Shown: piece after piece, positions 55,225 through 64,000 of the stretch
How the letters are laid out: the number at the start of each line of letters is the position of its first letter
Numbering within the stretch: position 1 is the stretch's first letter
NCBI RefSeq assembly: GCF_000425725.1
Contig: NZ_KE384439.1
Location: 343,309-407,308, forward strand
Length of the DNA stretch: 64,000 nucleotides
Origin: Halomonas halocynthiae DSM 14573
GTDB lineage: Bacteria; Pseudomonadota; Gammaproteobacteria; Pseudomonadales; Halomonadaceae
Reading direction: 5' to 3'
The notes under the pieces: generated by a model
Seen by the model: only the letters and a program-made list of their open reading frames with translations
Told to the model about the DNA's origin: nothing
Databases searched by the model: none
Position numbers and translations under genes: made by a program

Positions 55225-56586
55225 TCAGACTAGGGTATAGCAAGGTGTGTAGTCGCCTTCAAGCTTCATTCGGCCTTGTGCGACAAATGACGTCAGCAGT
55301 GCATCTAGCCGCTGCATAAGATCTGGCTCAGCATGCAGTGGAAAGGGGCCGTGGGCTTCAATTAAGCGTATACCACGCTCCTTGACGTTACCGGCCACAA
55401 TGCCTGAAAAGGCCCGTCGTAGATTAGCGGCCAGCTCATGGGCCGGCTGGTTACGGTGCAAGGCGAGTGCGCCCATAGTTTCGTGAGTTGGATCAAACGG
55501 CTCTTGAAAATCGCGCGCAATGGTCAGCCGCCAGTTGTAATAGAAAGCGTCCTTGCGAGAGATACGGTAGGCCATAACGCGGTCCACACCGCTGCGAACA
55601 AACCGTGCAACCTCAACGGGATCATCGATGATGATGTGGTAGTGTTGGCGGACTTCCTCGCCTAGGCTGTAGACCAGAAATTCATCGATACGCTGAAAGT
55701 ATTCCGCTGATTCGCGCAACCCGGTAAATATTACCGGCAACTCCATGTCGGCGTTGTCTGGGTGCATAAGAATGCCCAGTAAATAAAGGATTTCTTCTGC
55801 TGTGCCAACACCGCCAGGGAAGACGATAATGGCATGGCCAAGACGTACGAAGGCTTCTAAGCGTTTTTCAATATCTGGCATTACTACCAGTTCATTGACA
55901 ATTGGGTTTGGTGCCTCAGCGGCGATGATGCCTGGTTCTGATACACCTAGGTAGCGGCCATTACTACGGCGCTGTTTTGCGTGAGCGACATTGGCTCCTT
56001 TCATGGGGCCCTTCATGGCACCTGGGCCACAGCCTGTGCAGATATCCAGTTCTCGTAGCCCGAACTGATAACCAATGGCTTTAGAGTAGTCGTACTCTTC
56101 CCGGCTAATGGAGTGGCCACCCCAGCAAACGACAAGGCTTGGGTCGCGATTCGCTTGCAGTGTTCCTGCCTTGCGTAATATATGGAATACGGCGTTGGTG
56201 GTGCCTTCTTGCGTTTTTAGGTTGAAGCGATCGTGACCTTGGATCTCGTTATAGACATAGACAATATCGCGCAGCACGGAGGATAAGTGCTCACGAATGC
56301 CGCGGATCATCTGGCCGTCGACAAAGGCTTCTGCAGGTGCATTGGTTAGCGTCAGGCGCACGCCGCGGTCTTGTTGATGCACTTCAATATCAAAGTCTGG
56401 GTACGCCTCAAGTAGTGCTAGGCCGCTATCACTAGGTTTGCTTGAGCTCAGTACTGCCAGTGCACAGCTACGTAGCACAGCATGCAGGCCGCTACGCGAG
56501 GTATCATGTAAGCGGTTGACCTCATGCTTGGAAAGAATCTCAAGACTGCCTTCGGGGGAAATTGTGGTGGAGAGCGTGTTGGCCAT
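55225..56586 (-). CDS. ppnN: Pyrimidine/purine 5'-monophosphate nucleosidase PpnN (YgdH)
   Basis: 453 residues, the length of E. coli PpnN. The LOG-like catalytic part shows GGHSISREEYDYSKAIGYQ, TGCGPGAMKGPMKGA and PGGVGTAEEILYLLG (PGGxGTxxE motif). The N- and C-terminal extensions are as in the family. The E. coli enzyme splits nucleoside monophosphates and is stimulated by (p)ppGpp. It starts with ATG at 56586. Confidence 0.95.
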   Translation of the reverse strand: MANTLSTTISPEGSLEILSKHEVNRLHDTSRSGLHAVLRSCALAVLSSSKPSDSGLALLEAYPDFDIEVHQQDRGVRLTLTNAPAEAFVDGQMIRGIREHLSSVLRDIVYVYNEIQGHDRFNLKTQEGTTNAVFHILRKAGTLQANRDPSLVVCWGGHSISREEYDYSKAIGYQFGLRELDICTGCGPGAMKGPMKGANVAHAKQRRSNGRYLGVSEPGIIAAEAPNPIVNELVVMPDIEKRLEAFVRLGHAIIVFPGGVGTAEEILYLLGILMHPDNADMELPVIFTGLRESAEYFQRIDEFLVYSLGEEVRQHYHIIIDDPVEVARFVRSGVDRVMAYRISRKDAFYYNWRLTIARDFQEPFDPTHETMGALALHRNQPAHELAANLRRAFSGIVAGNVKERGIRLIEAHGPFPLHAEPDLMQRLDALLTSFVAQGRMKLEGDYTPCYTLV

Positions 56587-56915
56587 TCAGTGATTCCGTA
56601 TCAATGGGTCTGATTAACCGAACAGGCAGGGAGGCTGGTCGGTAGGTATCCCGATGCTACCATGCCACCAGCAGAGTCACAGCGTCGCTGCTGTTTACAA
56701 ACGAGTTTTGACCTTTTACTGCTCTGAAGAACGGTCACTCTTGGCTGCCACCTTCCGGTAGCGGGCCAGTCCTTTGAAAAAACTGTTAAATAAGTGCGAG
56801 GTTTAAGACGCATGTCGATCATATTGTGGCTAGACAAGCAGCCTCATTTGATGGCTCAAAAATGGTACAGTCCACGCATGGGGCAGCCCAAGTAGATTGA
56901 TTAAGGAGTGTGAGA
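56587..56915. other. Intergenic region ppnN / amidase
   Basis: 329 nt between divergent genes. It should hold both promoters, but I find no pair of -35/-10 boxes close to consensus, no terminator, and no ORF with a ribosome site. Minus-strand ORF 56601-56837 has no protein-like features. Confidence 0.4.
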
Positions 56916-57743
56916 ATGCCACAACTCAGAACAACACTAGTGCAGGCTGATCAGCGTTGGGAAAATCCGGCAGAAAACAGAGGGCTGCTGGAAAAAATGC
57001 TGGGTGATCTGAGTAGTGATGAAACCGACCTGGTTGTGCTACCTGAAATGTTTGCTACAGGGTTTACCATGAACTCCCGCGCCATGGCCGAACCCATGGC
57101 AGAGAGTGCAACAGTGGCTTGGCTGCTTGAGCAAGCACAGCAGCGTGGTTGTGTGATGACGGGTAGTGTGGCGGTGGTGGAAGACGAGCGTTATTACAAT
57201 CGGCTAATTTGGGCGCGACCTGACGGTAGCCTGACGTATTATGATAAGCGCCATCTGTTTCGTATGGCGGGTGAACATACACGTTATGCTATGGGGTTGC
57301 CGCGAGTGGTGGTGACGCTCAACGGGTTTCGTATTTTATTGACCGTATGCTATGACCTGCGCTTTCCCGTGTGGCTACGCCAGCGCCCTGTTGAGGGTGA
57401 GCACTTTGAATACGATGCCATGCTGTGTGTAGCGAACTGGCCGGCGGCACGCCGTCACCCTTGGCGTGTGTTGTTACAGGCGCGAGCCGTAGAGAACCTG
57501 TGCCCAGTGATTGGCGTTAATCGAGTCGGTGTGGATGTTAATGGTATGGAATATTCGGGCGACTCGATGCTGGTCAATATGAAGGGTGAGCCGTTGATTG
57601 ATGCACCGCGTGACCAACCCTATATGCGTACCGGTGTACTGGACCTCGATGAGATCAATGCGTTTCGCGAAAAATTTCCGGCCTGGCAAGATGCCGACAC
57701 GTTTTCGCTGCATGAGCCTTCTAATGAACAGGGAATTGAGTAA
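56916..57743 (+). CDS. Omega-amidase YafV-like (nitrilase superfamily)
   Basis: 275 residues. The Glu-Lys-Cys triad is clear: VVLPEMFATGFTM, YYDKRHLFRMAGEH, LTVCYDLRFPVWLR. YafV/Nit2-type omega-amidases hydrolyse alpha-ketoglutaramate and ketosuccinamate made by transaminases, a metabolite-repair role. The ATG at 56916 (AAGGAG 7 nt before) is preferred over the GTG two codons upstream. The stop overlaps the rsuA start (TAATG). Confidence 0.88.
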   Translation: MPQLRTTLVQADQRWENPAENRGLLEKMLGDLSSDETDLVVLPEMFATGFTMNSRAMAEPMAESATVAWLLEQAQQRGCVMTGSVAVVEDERYYNRLIWARPDGSLTYYDKRHLFRMAGEHTRYAMGLPRVVVTLNGFRILLTVCYDLRFPVWLRQRPVEGEHFEYDAMLCVANWPAARRHPWRVLLQARAVENLCPVIGVNRVGVDVNGMEYSGDSMLVNMKGEPLIDAPRDQPYMRTGVLDLDEINAFREKFPAWQDADTFSLHEPSNEQGIE

Positions 57744-58441
57744 TGCGTTTGGATCGTTTTGTCAGTGAAACCACTGAGCTGACGCGCAGCCTAGCTAAGC
57801 GCGCGATTATGCGTGAAGACGTATGGGTCAATGGCAAGCCAGAAAAGCGAGCGGCTCGACACCTGCAGGCTGATGATCAGGTCACGCTGAATGGGCAACC
57901 CTTATCCTTAGTTGGCTTGCGTTATGTGATGCTTCACAAGCCAGTGGGCGTTGAGTGTACGGCAAGACGTGCGCTGTATCCGCGCACGGTTGATCTGATT
58001 GACTTGCCGTTGGCGGAACGATTAAACCCTGTAGGTCGGTTGGATGTAGAAACATCAGGGCTGATTCTTATGACAGATGATGGTCAGTGGCTGCACCGAG
58101 TGACTTCACCTAAAAAAGCTCACCCCAAAGTGTATTTGGCGACGCTGGCGCGCCCGTTAGCTGGTGATGACGCCCAGGCTGCCATTGACGCCTTTGCCCT
58201 TGGTGTTGAACTTGAAAGCGATGAAGAGCCCACACGACCGGCAACTCTTGAGCTGATAGATGAGCACCATGCCAGGCTCACGCTTGTTGAGGGCCGCTAT
58301 CATCAAGTGAGGCGCATGTTTGCTGCTATTGGCAATCATGTGGAGACGCTGCATCGCGCCTCGATTGGTCCGTTGGCGTTAGGCGAGCTAGCAGAAGGTC
58401 GCTGGCGTGAGCTGACTGAGCAGGAAGTTGCTAGCTTTTGA
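57743..58441 (+). CDS. rsuA: 16S rRNA pseudouridine(516) synthase RsuA
   Basis: 232 residues. An N-terminal S4 domain (MRLDRFVSETTELTRSLAKRAI) is followed by the synthase domain with catalytic Asp in GRLDVETSGLILMTDDG and the RsuA-type end LVEGRYHQVRRMFAAIGNHVETLHR. Its likeness to E. coli RsuA is closer than to RluB/E/F. It overlaps the amidase stop by one base. Confidence 0.88.
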   Translation: MRLDRFVSETTELTRSLAKRAIMREDVWVNGKPEKRAARHLQADDQVTLNGQPLSLVGLRYVMLHKPVGVECTARRALYPRTVDLIDLPLAERLNPVGRLDVETSGLILMTDDGQWLHRVTSPKKAHPKVYLATLARPLAGDDAQAAIDAFALGVELESDEEPTRPATLELIDEHHARLTLVEGRYHQVRRMFAAIGNHVETLHRASIGPLALGELAEGRWRELTEQEVASF

Positions 58442-58549
58442 TTATACTCTGGGTATTCGAATTAATGGGTTGATACGCGCGTTGGCGTTCAAAAGTAGAT
58501 CTCAGGTGAACGCAAAATAGGGATTATCGTGAGACACACGACATTCCCG

Positions 58550-60163
58550 TCAAAGTGGCTCCAAGTTCCAGCCTTGTTCAGTAGCACGCAAGCGATCTGT
58601 GAGTCCTAGGTTTTCCAGAAATGAGTCATCATGCGACACCACGATTAACGTACCTTGGTAACTACGCAACATGATTTCCAAGGCCTGTACTGAGGGCAAA
58701 TCAAGGTGGTTGCTCGGCTCATCAAGTAACAACAGTGGCGGTGGTGAGTCGGCGTAAAGCAGGCAAGCGAGAGCTCCCTTCAGGCGCTCACCGCCGCTCA
58801 GCGACCCGCTAGGTGTTGCTACCTTCTGCGCGTCAAGCCCTAGTTGAGCCAAACGCATACGTAGGTCGCCTTCAGTCGCTGTTCGATTGGCTAATTGTAA
58901 CTGCGCTAGTACCGTCTTTTCCGGGGCTAGATTTTCTAACCGCTGATCCAGATAGGCGCTCTCGGGCGTTACCTTGGATACCCCAGCTAAGGGCGCAACT
59001 TGGCCTGCAAGCACGCGAAGCAACGTGGATTTACCACAACCGTTCGGGCCGACGACCCCGATACGCTGCTGCCCACTTAAGGTCAGGCTTATGGTACGGG
59101 TTGCCTCCGCTACGTACGGCAGCTCCACGCCATTCAAATCTGCCACGCGACGCTTTACAGCCTGCGTGATGGGTATGTCATGCAGGGTTATTTGCGACTG
59201 ATCCTCAACTTGCTGTTCGGCTTCACGCACGCGTTGGTTGAGTTGTGCCCGACTGTTGGCTTGTTTCTGGCGCAGCGTACCCGACGATGTTTCGCTGCGC
59301 TCTTTCTGACGATCCAGCAAGATCTTGGCTTGATTGGCCTCCTTGCCTTGCCGGTTGCCGCGGGCTTGTCGTTGTTCCTGCCGTATACGCTGTTTTTGCA
59401 TCGCCTGTTCCTGGCGTTGGCGTTCAAGCTTGCGCTCACCAAGGTGTTGTAGGGCGCTCTGTCGTTCGTGTGCCTTAGCCTCGGCGTAAAATGAGTAGTT
59501 GCCTCCATAACTGTGAATCCCCAGGGAAGACAATTCCACGATACGTTCCATGGATTCCAGTAATTGCCTATCATGGCTGATCACGATCAGCCCACGCGAC
59601 CAGCGTTGTAGCTGTTCGATCAGCGCCTGTCGGTTCGGTCGGTCGAGATGATTACTCGGCTCATCGAGAATCAAGAAGTCTGCATCCGAGAGCATGGCAC
59701 CCATCAGAGAAACTCGCATCGCCTCACCGCCGCTAAGGGTGCTGGCAGGCGTATCGGTTTCAAGGTGGCTCAAGTGATTGCGCTCAAGCTCATAGCGGAG
59801 CCGCTGGTGTATGTCCCAGTGATCTCCTACGGCCTCGAAATCCTTCGGTGCTGTACTGCCTGCCTCAATACGTGCTAGCGCATCCAGCATGTGCTTTACT
59901 CCCGCCAAGTCGGCCACTGTCGAGCCATCCGGATGCACCACTTGCTGGGCGAGGTAATGCACGCTGCCGGAACATTGGCAGTAGCCGGTGGTGGGTTGTA
60001 ACCACCCGGCCAGAATATGTGCTAGTAACGTTTTACCGACACCGTTTCGCCCAACCATTCCTGTTGAGCGTCTATCGAATTGTTCGTTTACGTCAGAGAA
60101 AAGGGCTCTGCCGTCTGGCAGAACGTAGGACACGTCGTTCAGTACGAGATGGGGTTTCGTCAT
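58550..60163 (-). CDS. ABC-F family ATPase
   Basis: 537 residues with two ATPase domains and no membrane segment. The first has Walker A GRNGVGKT, signature LSGGEAMRVSL and Walker B FLILDEPSNHLD; the second has GPNGCGKST, LSGGERLKGAL and LLLLDEPSNHLD. Between them is a Gln/Arg-rich charged linker (~residues 230-310). ABC-F proteins bind the ribosomal E site and influence translation or antibiotic resistance. The subfamily is not clear (nearest pattern is YheS/Uup-like), so no symbol is given. Confidence 0.88.
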   Translation of the reverse strand: MTKPHLVLNDVSYVLPDGRALFSDVNEQFDRRSTGMVGRNGVGKTLLAHILAGWLQPTTGYCQCSGSVHYLAQQVVHPDGSTVADLAGVKHMLDALARIEAGSTAPKDFEAVGDHWDIHQRLRYELERNHLSHLETDTPASTLSGGEAMRVSLMGAMLSDADFLILDEPSNHLDRPNRQALIEQLQRWSRGLIVISHDRQLLESMERIVELSSLGIHSYGGNYSFYAEAKAHERQSALQHLGERKLERQRQEQAMQKQRIRQEQRQARGNRQGKEANQAKILLDRQKERSETSSGTLRQKQANSRAQLNQRVREAEQQVEDQSQITLHDIPITQAVKRRVADLNGVELPYVAEATRTISLTLSGQQRIGVVGPNGCGKSTLLRVLAGQVAPLAGVSKVTPESAYLDQRLENLAPEKTVLAQLQLANRTATEGDLRMRLAQLGLDAQKVATPSGSLSGGERLKGALACLLYADSPPPLLLLDEPSNHLDLPSVQALEIMLRSYQGTLIVVSHDDSFLENLGLTDRLRATEQGWNLEPL

Positions 60164-60390
60164 GCTTTAATCCAAAAATGCCAAGAACTCCCCTGCTATT
60201 GGGGCTGGTGGAGACTGGCCGTCATAGCAACGGCGGCATTAATGGCGCATTGGACGAATACCTCATATTGGCAGGAATAGGCTGATTATTTTACAAGCAC
60301 TTGCAGAAATGGACAATGCAGTAATGTCAACGCATTAAACCAACAAACCGTGATTGGTGTGCCGGGTGAGCTCGTGCCTACAGAGTCGGT
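60164..60390. other. Gap between yejF and ABC-F gene
   Basis: 227 nt, both neighbours on the minus strand. No clear yejF terminator hairpin or ABC-F promoter could be picked out by eye. Confidence 0.35.
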
Positions 60391-62016
60391 TTATTCATCA
60401 TCTGAAGGTGGCCTCAGACTGGTGGGGGGCTTTGTATCTAAAAGGCCAGCCGCTTCCACCAGCGCGCGTGTATAGGGGTTACTGGGGTGGCTCAATACGT
60501 CTAGGCAGTTGCCGCTTTCTAGTACGTTTCCTTCTTTAAGCACCATCACGCGGTGCGCCATAGCGCGCACCACGGTTAGGTCGTGGCTAATAAATACATA
60601 ACTCAGGCCGCGACGCGCTTGCAGATCACGTAATAGCTCAACGAGCTGAGCCTGTACGGTACGATCCAGTGCTGAGGTGGGTTCGTCGAGCACGAGAAGT
60701 TCGGGCTCAAGAATCAAGGCGCGAGCTACGGCGATGCGTTGGCGCTGGCCGCCTGAAAATTCGTGGGCATAGCGTGAGGCAACGTTGTCTGGCAGCCCAA
60801 CTTCACGAAGCGTCGTGAGCACGCGTTGCTCGACTTCTGCGCGGGATAGCTCTGGATGATGAAAGTGAAGTCCTTCACTGACGATGTCAGCCACTGGCAT
60901 ACGTGGTGAAAGCGAGCCGTAGGGGTCTTGAAAGACAATTTGAAAGCGTCGCCGTTGGCGGCGAAGCGCCTCACCACTTAAGGTATCCAGGCGCTCACCA
61001 TCGAAATGAATTTCTCCTTGGCTTGGTGTGAGCCGCAATAGTGCGAGCGCCAACGTCGTCTTGCCAGAGCCCGACTCACCTACCACGCCTAAGGTTTCAC
61101 CTCGTCCTACATGCAGGTTTAGCGGTTGCAGTGCTTGAAATGCTGGCGGACGCTTTGCAAAAAGTCGCTTTGGCCGCTGAAAGTTGACCTCAAGCTCACG
61201 CAGCTCAAGCAGCGTATCGGTTGAGGTGGGCGGTGTGGGACGCCCGCTAGGGTCGGCATTCAATAGCTGGCGAGTGTAGCTGTTTTCGGGGTGCTGAAAA
61301 ACGCGCTGTACGGTGCCGCTTTCCTGCTGTTGGCCGTTTTTCATGACACACACACGATGAGCGTGGCGGCGTACTAGGTTGAGGTCATGGGTAATTAGTA
61401 GGATGCCCATATTATGCGTGTCGCGCAGGTCATCCAGTAGAGCAAGAATGTCTTGCTGTACGGTAACGTCCAGGGCGGTAGTTGGCTCATCAGCAATCAG
61501 TAGCTCAGGACGATTGGCAATAGCCATGGCGATCATGACCCGTTGCCGCTGCCCGCCGGATAGCTGGTGTGGCCAAGCATCGAGCAGTTCATCAGGGCGG
61601 GGCAGCTGCACCTGTACCAGCAGTTCGTGACTTCGCTGACGAGCGGCCTGACCTGATAGCCCTTGATGAAGACGTAACGTTTCACCAATTTGACGACCAA
61701 TCTTGTGCAGTGGGTTGAGCGAGGTCATCGGCTCTTGAAAAATAAAGCCGACCCGACGGCCAAGAATGCCCTGCCATTCGCGCTTGGTGAGTTGAGTGAG
61801 ATCGGTGTCACCTAGCCAACGCTGGCCATAGATATTGGCGCTGCTAGGCAGCAGGTTTAAGGCCCCCAGCGCAGTGACCGACTTGCCTGAGCCGGACTCA
61901 CCCACCAGCGCTAGGGTTTCACCACGCCAAACCTCCAGCGATAAGCTATCAACGACGGGTTTCTCACCAAAGGCAATATCTAGCTGATCTAGGCGTAATA
62001 GCGGAGATGCACTCAA
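60391..62016 (-). CDS. yejF: Peptide/microcin C ABC transporter ATP-binding protein YejF
   Basis: 541 residues with two fused ATPase domains of the oligopeptide type: Walker [14 protein letters not shown] and [13 protein letters not shown], signatures [14 protein letters not shown] and [15 protein letters not shown], Walker [13 protein letters not shown] and [12 protein letters not shown]. It begins at a TTG at 62016 overlapping the yejE stop (TTGA), with AAGGAGG 7 nt upstream. It powers YejBE. Confidence 0.93.
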   Translation of the reverse strand: MSASPLLRLDQLDIAFGEKPVVDSLSLEVWRGETLALVGESGSGKSVTALGALNLLPSSANIYGQRWLGDTDLTQLTKREWQGILGRRVGFIFQEPMTSLNPLHKIGRQIGETLRLHQGLSGQAARQRSHELLVQVQLPRPDELLDAWPHQLSGGQRQRVMIAMAIANRPELLIADEPTTALDVTVQQDILALLDDLRDTHNMGILLITHDLNLVRRHAHRVCVMKNGQQQESGTVQRVFQHPENSYTRQLLNADPSGRPTPPTSTDTLLELRELEVNFQRPKRLFAKRPPAFQALQPLNLHVGRGETLGVVGESGSGKTTLALALLRLTPSQGEIHFDGERLDTLSGEALRRQRRRFQIVFQDPYGSLSPRMPVADIVSEGLHFHHPELSRAEVEQRVLTTLREVGLPDNVASRYAHEFSGGQRQRIAVARALILEPELLVLDEPTSALDRTVQAQLVELLRDLQARRGLSYVFISHDLTVVRAMAHRVMVLKEGNVLESGNCLDVLSHPSNPYTRALVEAAGLLDTKPPTSLRPPSDDE

Positions 62017-63104
62017 GCTGCAGCCTCCTTGTCGTTGCTGTTTTCACCTGCGCCGTCAGTCAGCGGCACATGACGCGGGTCAAAGGCGTCGCGCAAGCCT
62101 TCGCCAATGAATACCAGCAGCGACAGCATGATCGCGAGGGTCATGAAGGCTGAGATGCCTAGCCAGGGAGCCTGCAGGTTATTTTTCCCCTGGGCAACCA
62201 GCTCACCCAGGGAGGGTTCGCCGGGCGGCAACCCAAAGCCTAAAAAGTCCAGTGCGGTGAGAGTGGTAATGGCACCGGTAAACAAAAACGGAATGAATGT
62301 CAGTGTTGCTACCATGGCATTAGGAAGCACATGGCGCCACATGATCAAGCGCGATGGCAGGCCGATGGCTTTGGCCGCCTTGACGTACTCTAAATTACGT
62401 GCGCGTAGAAACTCGGCTCGTACGATGTCTACCAAGCCAAGCCACGAAAATAGCAGCATGATGCCTAACAACCACCAGATATTAGGTTCGAACAGGCTGG
62501 CTAAAATGATCAGCAGAAACAGTACCGGCATGCCTGACCACACCTCAATAAGACGCTGGCCGATGAGGTCTGTCTTGCCGCCAAAATAGCCTTGTATTCC
62601 ACCAACTAGTACCCCGAGAACCAATGAGCCGAGTGTTAGTGCTAACGCAAACATGACTGACAGACGGAAGCCGTAAATCACTCGGGCCATAACATCTCGG
62701 GCCTGGTCATCGGTACCCAGCCAATGGCGAGCGTTGGGTGGTGAGGGGGCAGGGTGGGTGAGCTGCATGTCCAGCGTATCGTAAGAGTAAGGAATCAGAG
62801 GCCATAGCATCCAGCCGCTGGTTTCAATTTCTTCTCGAATATAAGGGTCACGGTAATCGGTAGGTGTGGGCAGAAAACCGCCGAACGTTGTTTCTGGGTA
62901 GTCGATCAGTACAGGTACGTACCATTGCCCTTTATAGGACATAACCAGTGGTTTGTCGTTGGCAATGACTTCGGCCAGCAGGCTGATGACTAGCAAGGCG
63001 GAAAAAATAACCAATGACCAATGAGCGCGGCGGTTACCGTGGAAGACGGCCATTCGCCGACGTGCCATGGGGGACAGTTGGAGACGTGATTTTGCAAAGT
63101 GCAT
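62013..63104 (-). CDS. yejE: Peptide/microcin C ABC transporter permease YejE
   Basis: 363 residues. One N-terminal helix is followed by a periplasmic segment and the DppC-like permease domain with the EAA loop (EYVKAAKAIGLPSRLIMWRHVLPN). The start is the ATG at 63104 (GGGAGG 6 nt before), one base after the yejB stop; a start at 63143 would run into yejB and lacks likeness. YejABEF imports peptides and microcin C. Confidence 0.93.
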   Translation of the reverse strand: MHFAKSRLQLSPMARRRMAVFHGNRRAHWSLVIFSALLVISLLAEVIANDKPLVMSYKGQWYVPVLIDYPETTFGGFLPTPTDYRDPYIREEIETSGWMLWPLIPYSYDTLDMQLTHPAPSPPNARHWLGTDDQARDVMARVIYGFRLSVMFALALTLGSLVLGVLVGGIQGYFGGKTDLIGQRLIEVWSGMPVLFLLIILASLFEPNIWWLLGIMLLFSWLGLVDIVRAEFLRARNLEYVKAAKAIGLPSRLIMWRHVLPNAMVATLTFIPFLFTGAITTLTALDFLGFGLPPGEPSLGELVAQGKNNLQAPWLGISAFMTLAIMLSLLVFIGEGLRDAFDPRHVPLTDGAGENSNDKEAAA

Positions 63105-63105
63105 T

Positions 63106-64000
63106 TCAGGCCTCCCGGGTTGCAAAGTCGATACGCGGATCAATCCACATATAGGTCAAGTCTGAGACCAGTTTGAGCAGTAAGCCGATGAGTGTATACA
63201 GGTATAACGTGCCGAAAATGACCGGGTAGTCGCGGTTGATTACGGCTTCAAACCCCATCAGGCCCAGCCCGTTCAGTGAGAAAATCACTTCAATGAGCAG
63301 CGAGCCGGTAAAGAAAATACCAATCATTGCTGCAGGCAGGCCTGCGATAATGATCAGCATGGCATTACGAAACACGTGGCCATATAGCACTTGTTTATCG
63401 CTAGCGCCTTTGGCTTTGGCGGTTAATACGTACTGCTTGTGAATTTCGTCAAGAAAGCTGTTTTTGGTGAGCATGGTAAGTGTGGCAAAACTACCGATGG
63501 TCGAAGCCAGAACGGGCAGGGTGATATGCCAGAAGTAATCTTTGACTTTGCCCCATGTTGATAGTGAATCGAAGTCTGGTGATGTGAGTCCACGCAGCGG
63601 AAAAACATCCCAATAGCTACCGCCAGCAAATAGCACAATCAGCAGTATAGCGAACAAAAAACCGGGAATGGCGTAGCCAACAATAACCAAGCCGGAGGTC
63701 CAGACATCAAAGCGTGAACCATGTTGCATCGCTTTGCGAATGCCTAGTGGAATAGATATCAAATAAACCAGCAAGAGCGTCCACAGGCCTAGTGATATTG
63801 AAACGGGAAGGCGCTCCAGAATCATGACAGTGACTTTTTCACCGCTGATAAAGCTCTTGCCGAGATCGAAGCGAGCATAGTCCTTGAGCATGGAGAGAAA
63901 GCGCTCATGGGCGGGGCGGTCGAAGCCGAAGCGTTGTTCGAGGCGTTTGACGAACTGGTCTGATATTCCGTGTGAGTTGCTCGATGACGGCTCGCTGCTA
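63106..64000 (-). CDS. yejB: Peptide/microcin C ABC transporter permease YejB (5' end outside window)
   Basis: The frame is open to the window end, so the first part of the gene (membrane helix 1 and part of the periplasmic loop) is missing. The 297 residues present match Yej[25 protein letters not shown], then EAA-like [28 protein letters not shown], and the end WIDPRIDF. yejA would be expected upstream, beyond 64000. It is followed by yejE after one base. Confidence 0.93.
   Translation of the reverse strand, partial: SSEPSSSNSHGISDQFVKRLEQRFGFDRPAHERFLSMLKDYARFDLGKSFISGEKVTVMILERLPVSISLGLWTLLLVYLISIPLGIRKAMQHGSRFDVWTSGLVIVGYAIPGFLFAILLIVLFAGGSYWDVFPLRGLTSPDFDSLSTWGKVKDYFWHITLPVLASTIGSFATLTMLTKNSFLDEIHKQYVLTAKAKGASDKQVLYGHVFRNAMLIIIAGLPAAMIGIFFTGSLLIEVIFSLNGLGLMGFEAVINRDYPVIFGTLYLYTLIGLLLKLVSDLTYMWIDPRIDFATREA

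Noticed and set aside
56601-56837. 78-codon ORF on the minus strand between ppnN and the amidase gene
   Set aside because: No ribosome site and no protein-like composition; probably chance.

Overview
The window is an ordinary, gene-dense piece of a gammaproteobacterial chromosome. The best match is a moderate halophile of the Halomonadaceae (Halomonas/Vreelandella type). This rests on gene order and protein sequence read by eye: the lpxH-ppiB-glnS-cysS ... folD-tRNA-tig-clpP-clpX-lon-hupB-ppiD block is the one known from Pseudomonas and its relatives, and thrS-infC-rpmI-rplT-pheS-pheT-ihfA is the classical translation operon. I see no phage, transposon, CRISPR array, plasmid or defence genes, and base composition looks even throughout.

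Layout. 1-1683: C-terminal part of a STAND-type ATPase/TPR protein cut by the window edge. 1700-8406: a YeiW-like cysteine-cluster protein, trhP (yegQ), lpxH, ppiB, glnS and cysS. 8449-14892: an insert relative to Pseudomonas, with an LPS-kinase-like protein, an HisC-like aminotransferase divergent from a DadA-like oxidoreductase, a small membrane protein, pyrC, and the luxS-mtnN pair for SAH detoxification and AI-2 synthesis. 14991-25511: folD, a tRNA cluster (Pro-UGG, Arg-UCU, two His), then the protein-quality-control run tig-clpP-clpX-lon-hupB-ppiD. 25607-33193: an SRPBCC protein, a CynX/NimT-type MFS exporter with a small partner, an RhlE-like helicase, and the pqiABC lipid-transport operon. 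33194-43126: a CaCA antiporter, the cydDC and cydABX genes of cytochrome bd (including a 46-residue CydX), a PEGA lipoprotein, tRNA-Pro(GGG), and an lrgAB/cidAB pair. 43223-46409: an SLC13/DASS anion symporter, a DUF2489 protein and an OmpA-family lipoprotein. 46666-53857: thrS-infC-rpmI-rplT-pheST-ihfA. 53941-64000: a DUF2788 protein, mioC-like flavodoxin, a membrane protein, ppnN, a YafV-type amidase, rsuA, an ABC-F ATPase, and yejF-yejE-yejB, the last cut by the window end.

No new multi-gene system is visible. The most interesting signals are regulatory or small. (i) The thrS leader contains a 7-bp, 7-nt-loop hairpin whose loop presents GGT where a tRNA-Thr anticodon would be, just upstream of the Shine-Dalgarno sequence; it looks like an independent version of the E. 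coli thrS operator. (ii) infC must start at an ATC codon. (iii) The first of two tandem tRNA-His genes has an altered acceptor end. (iv) A strong hairpin sits in the infC-rpmI gap, where an L20 operator or attenuator would be expected.
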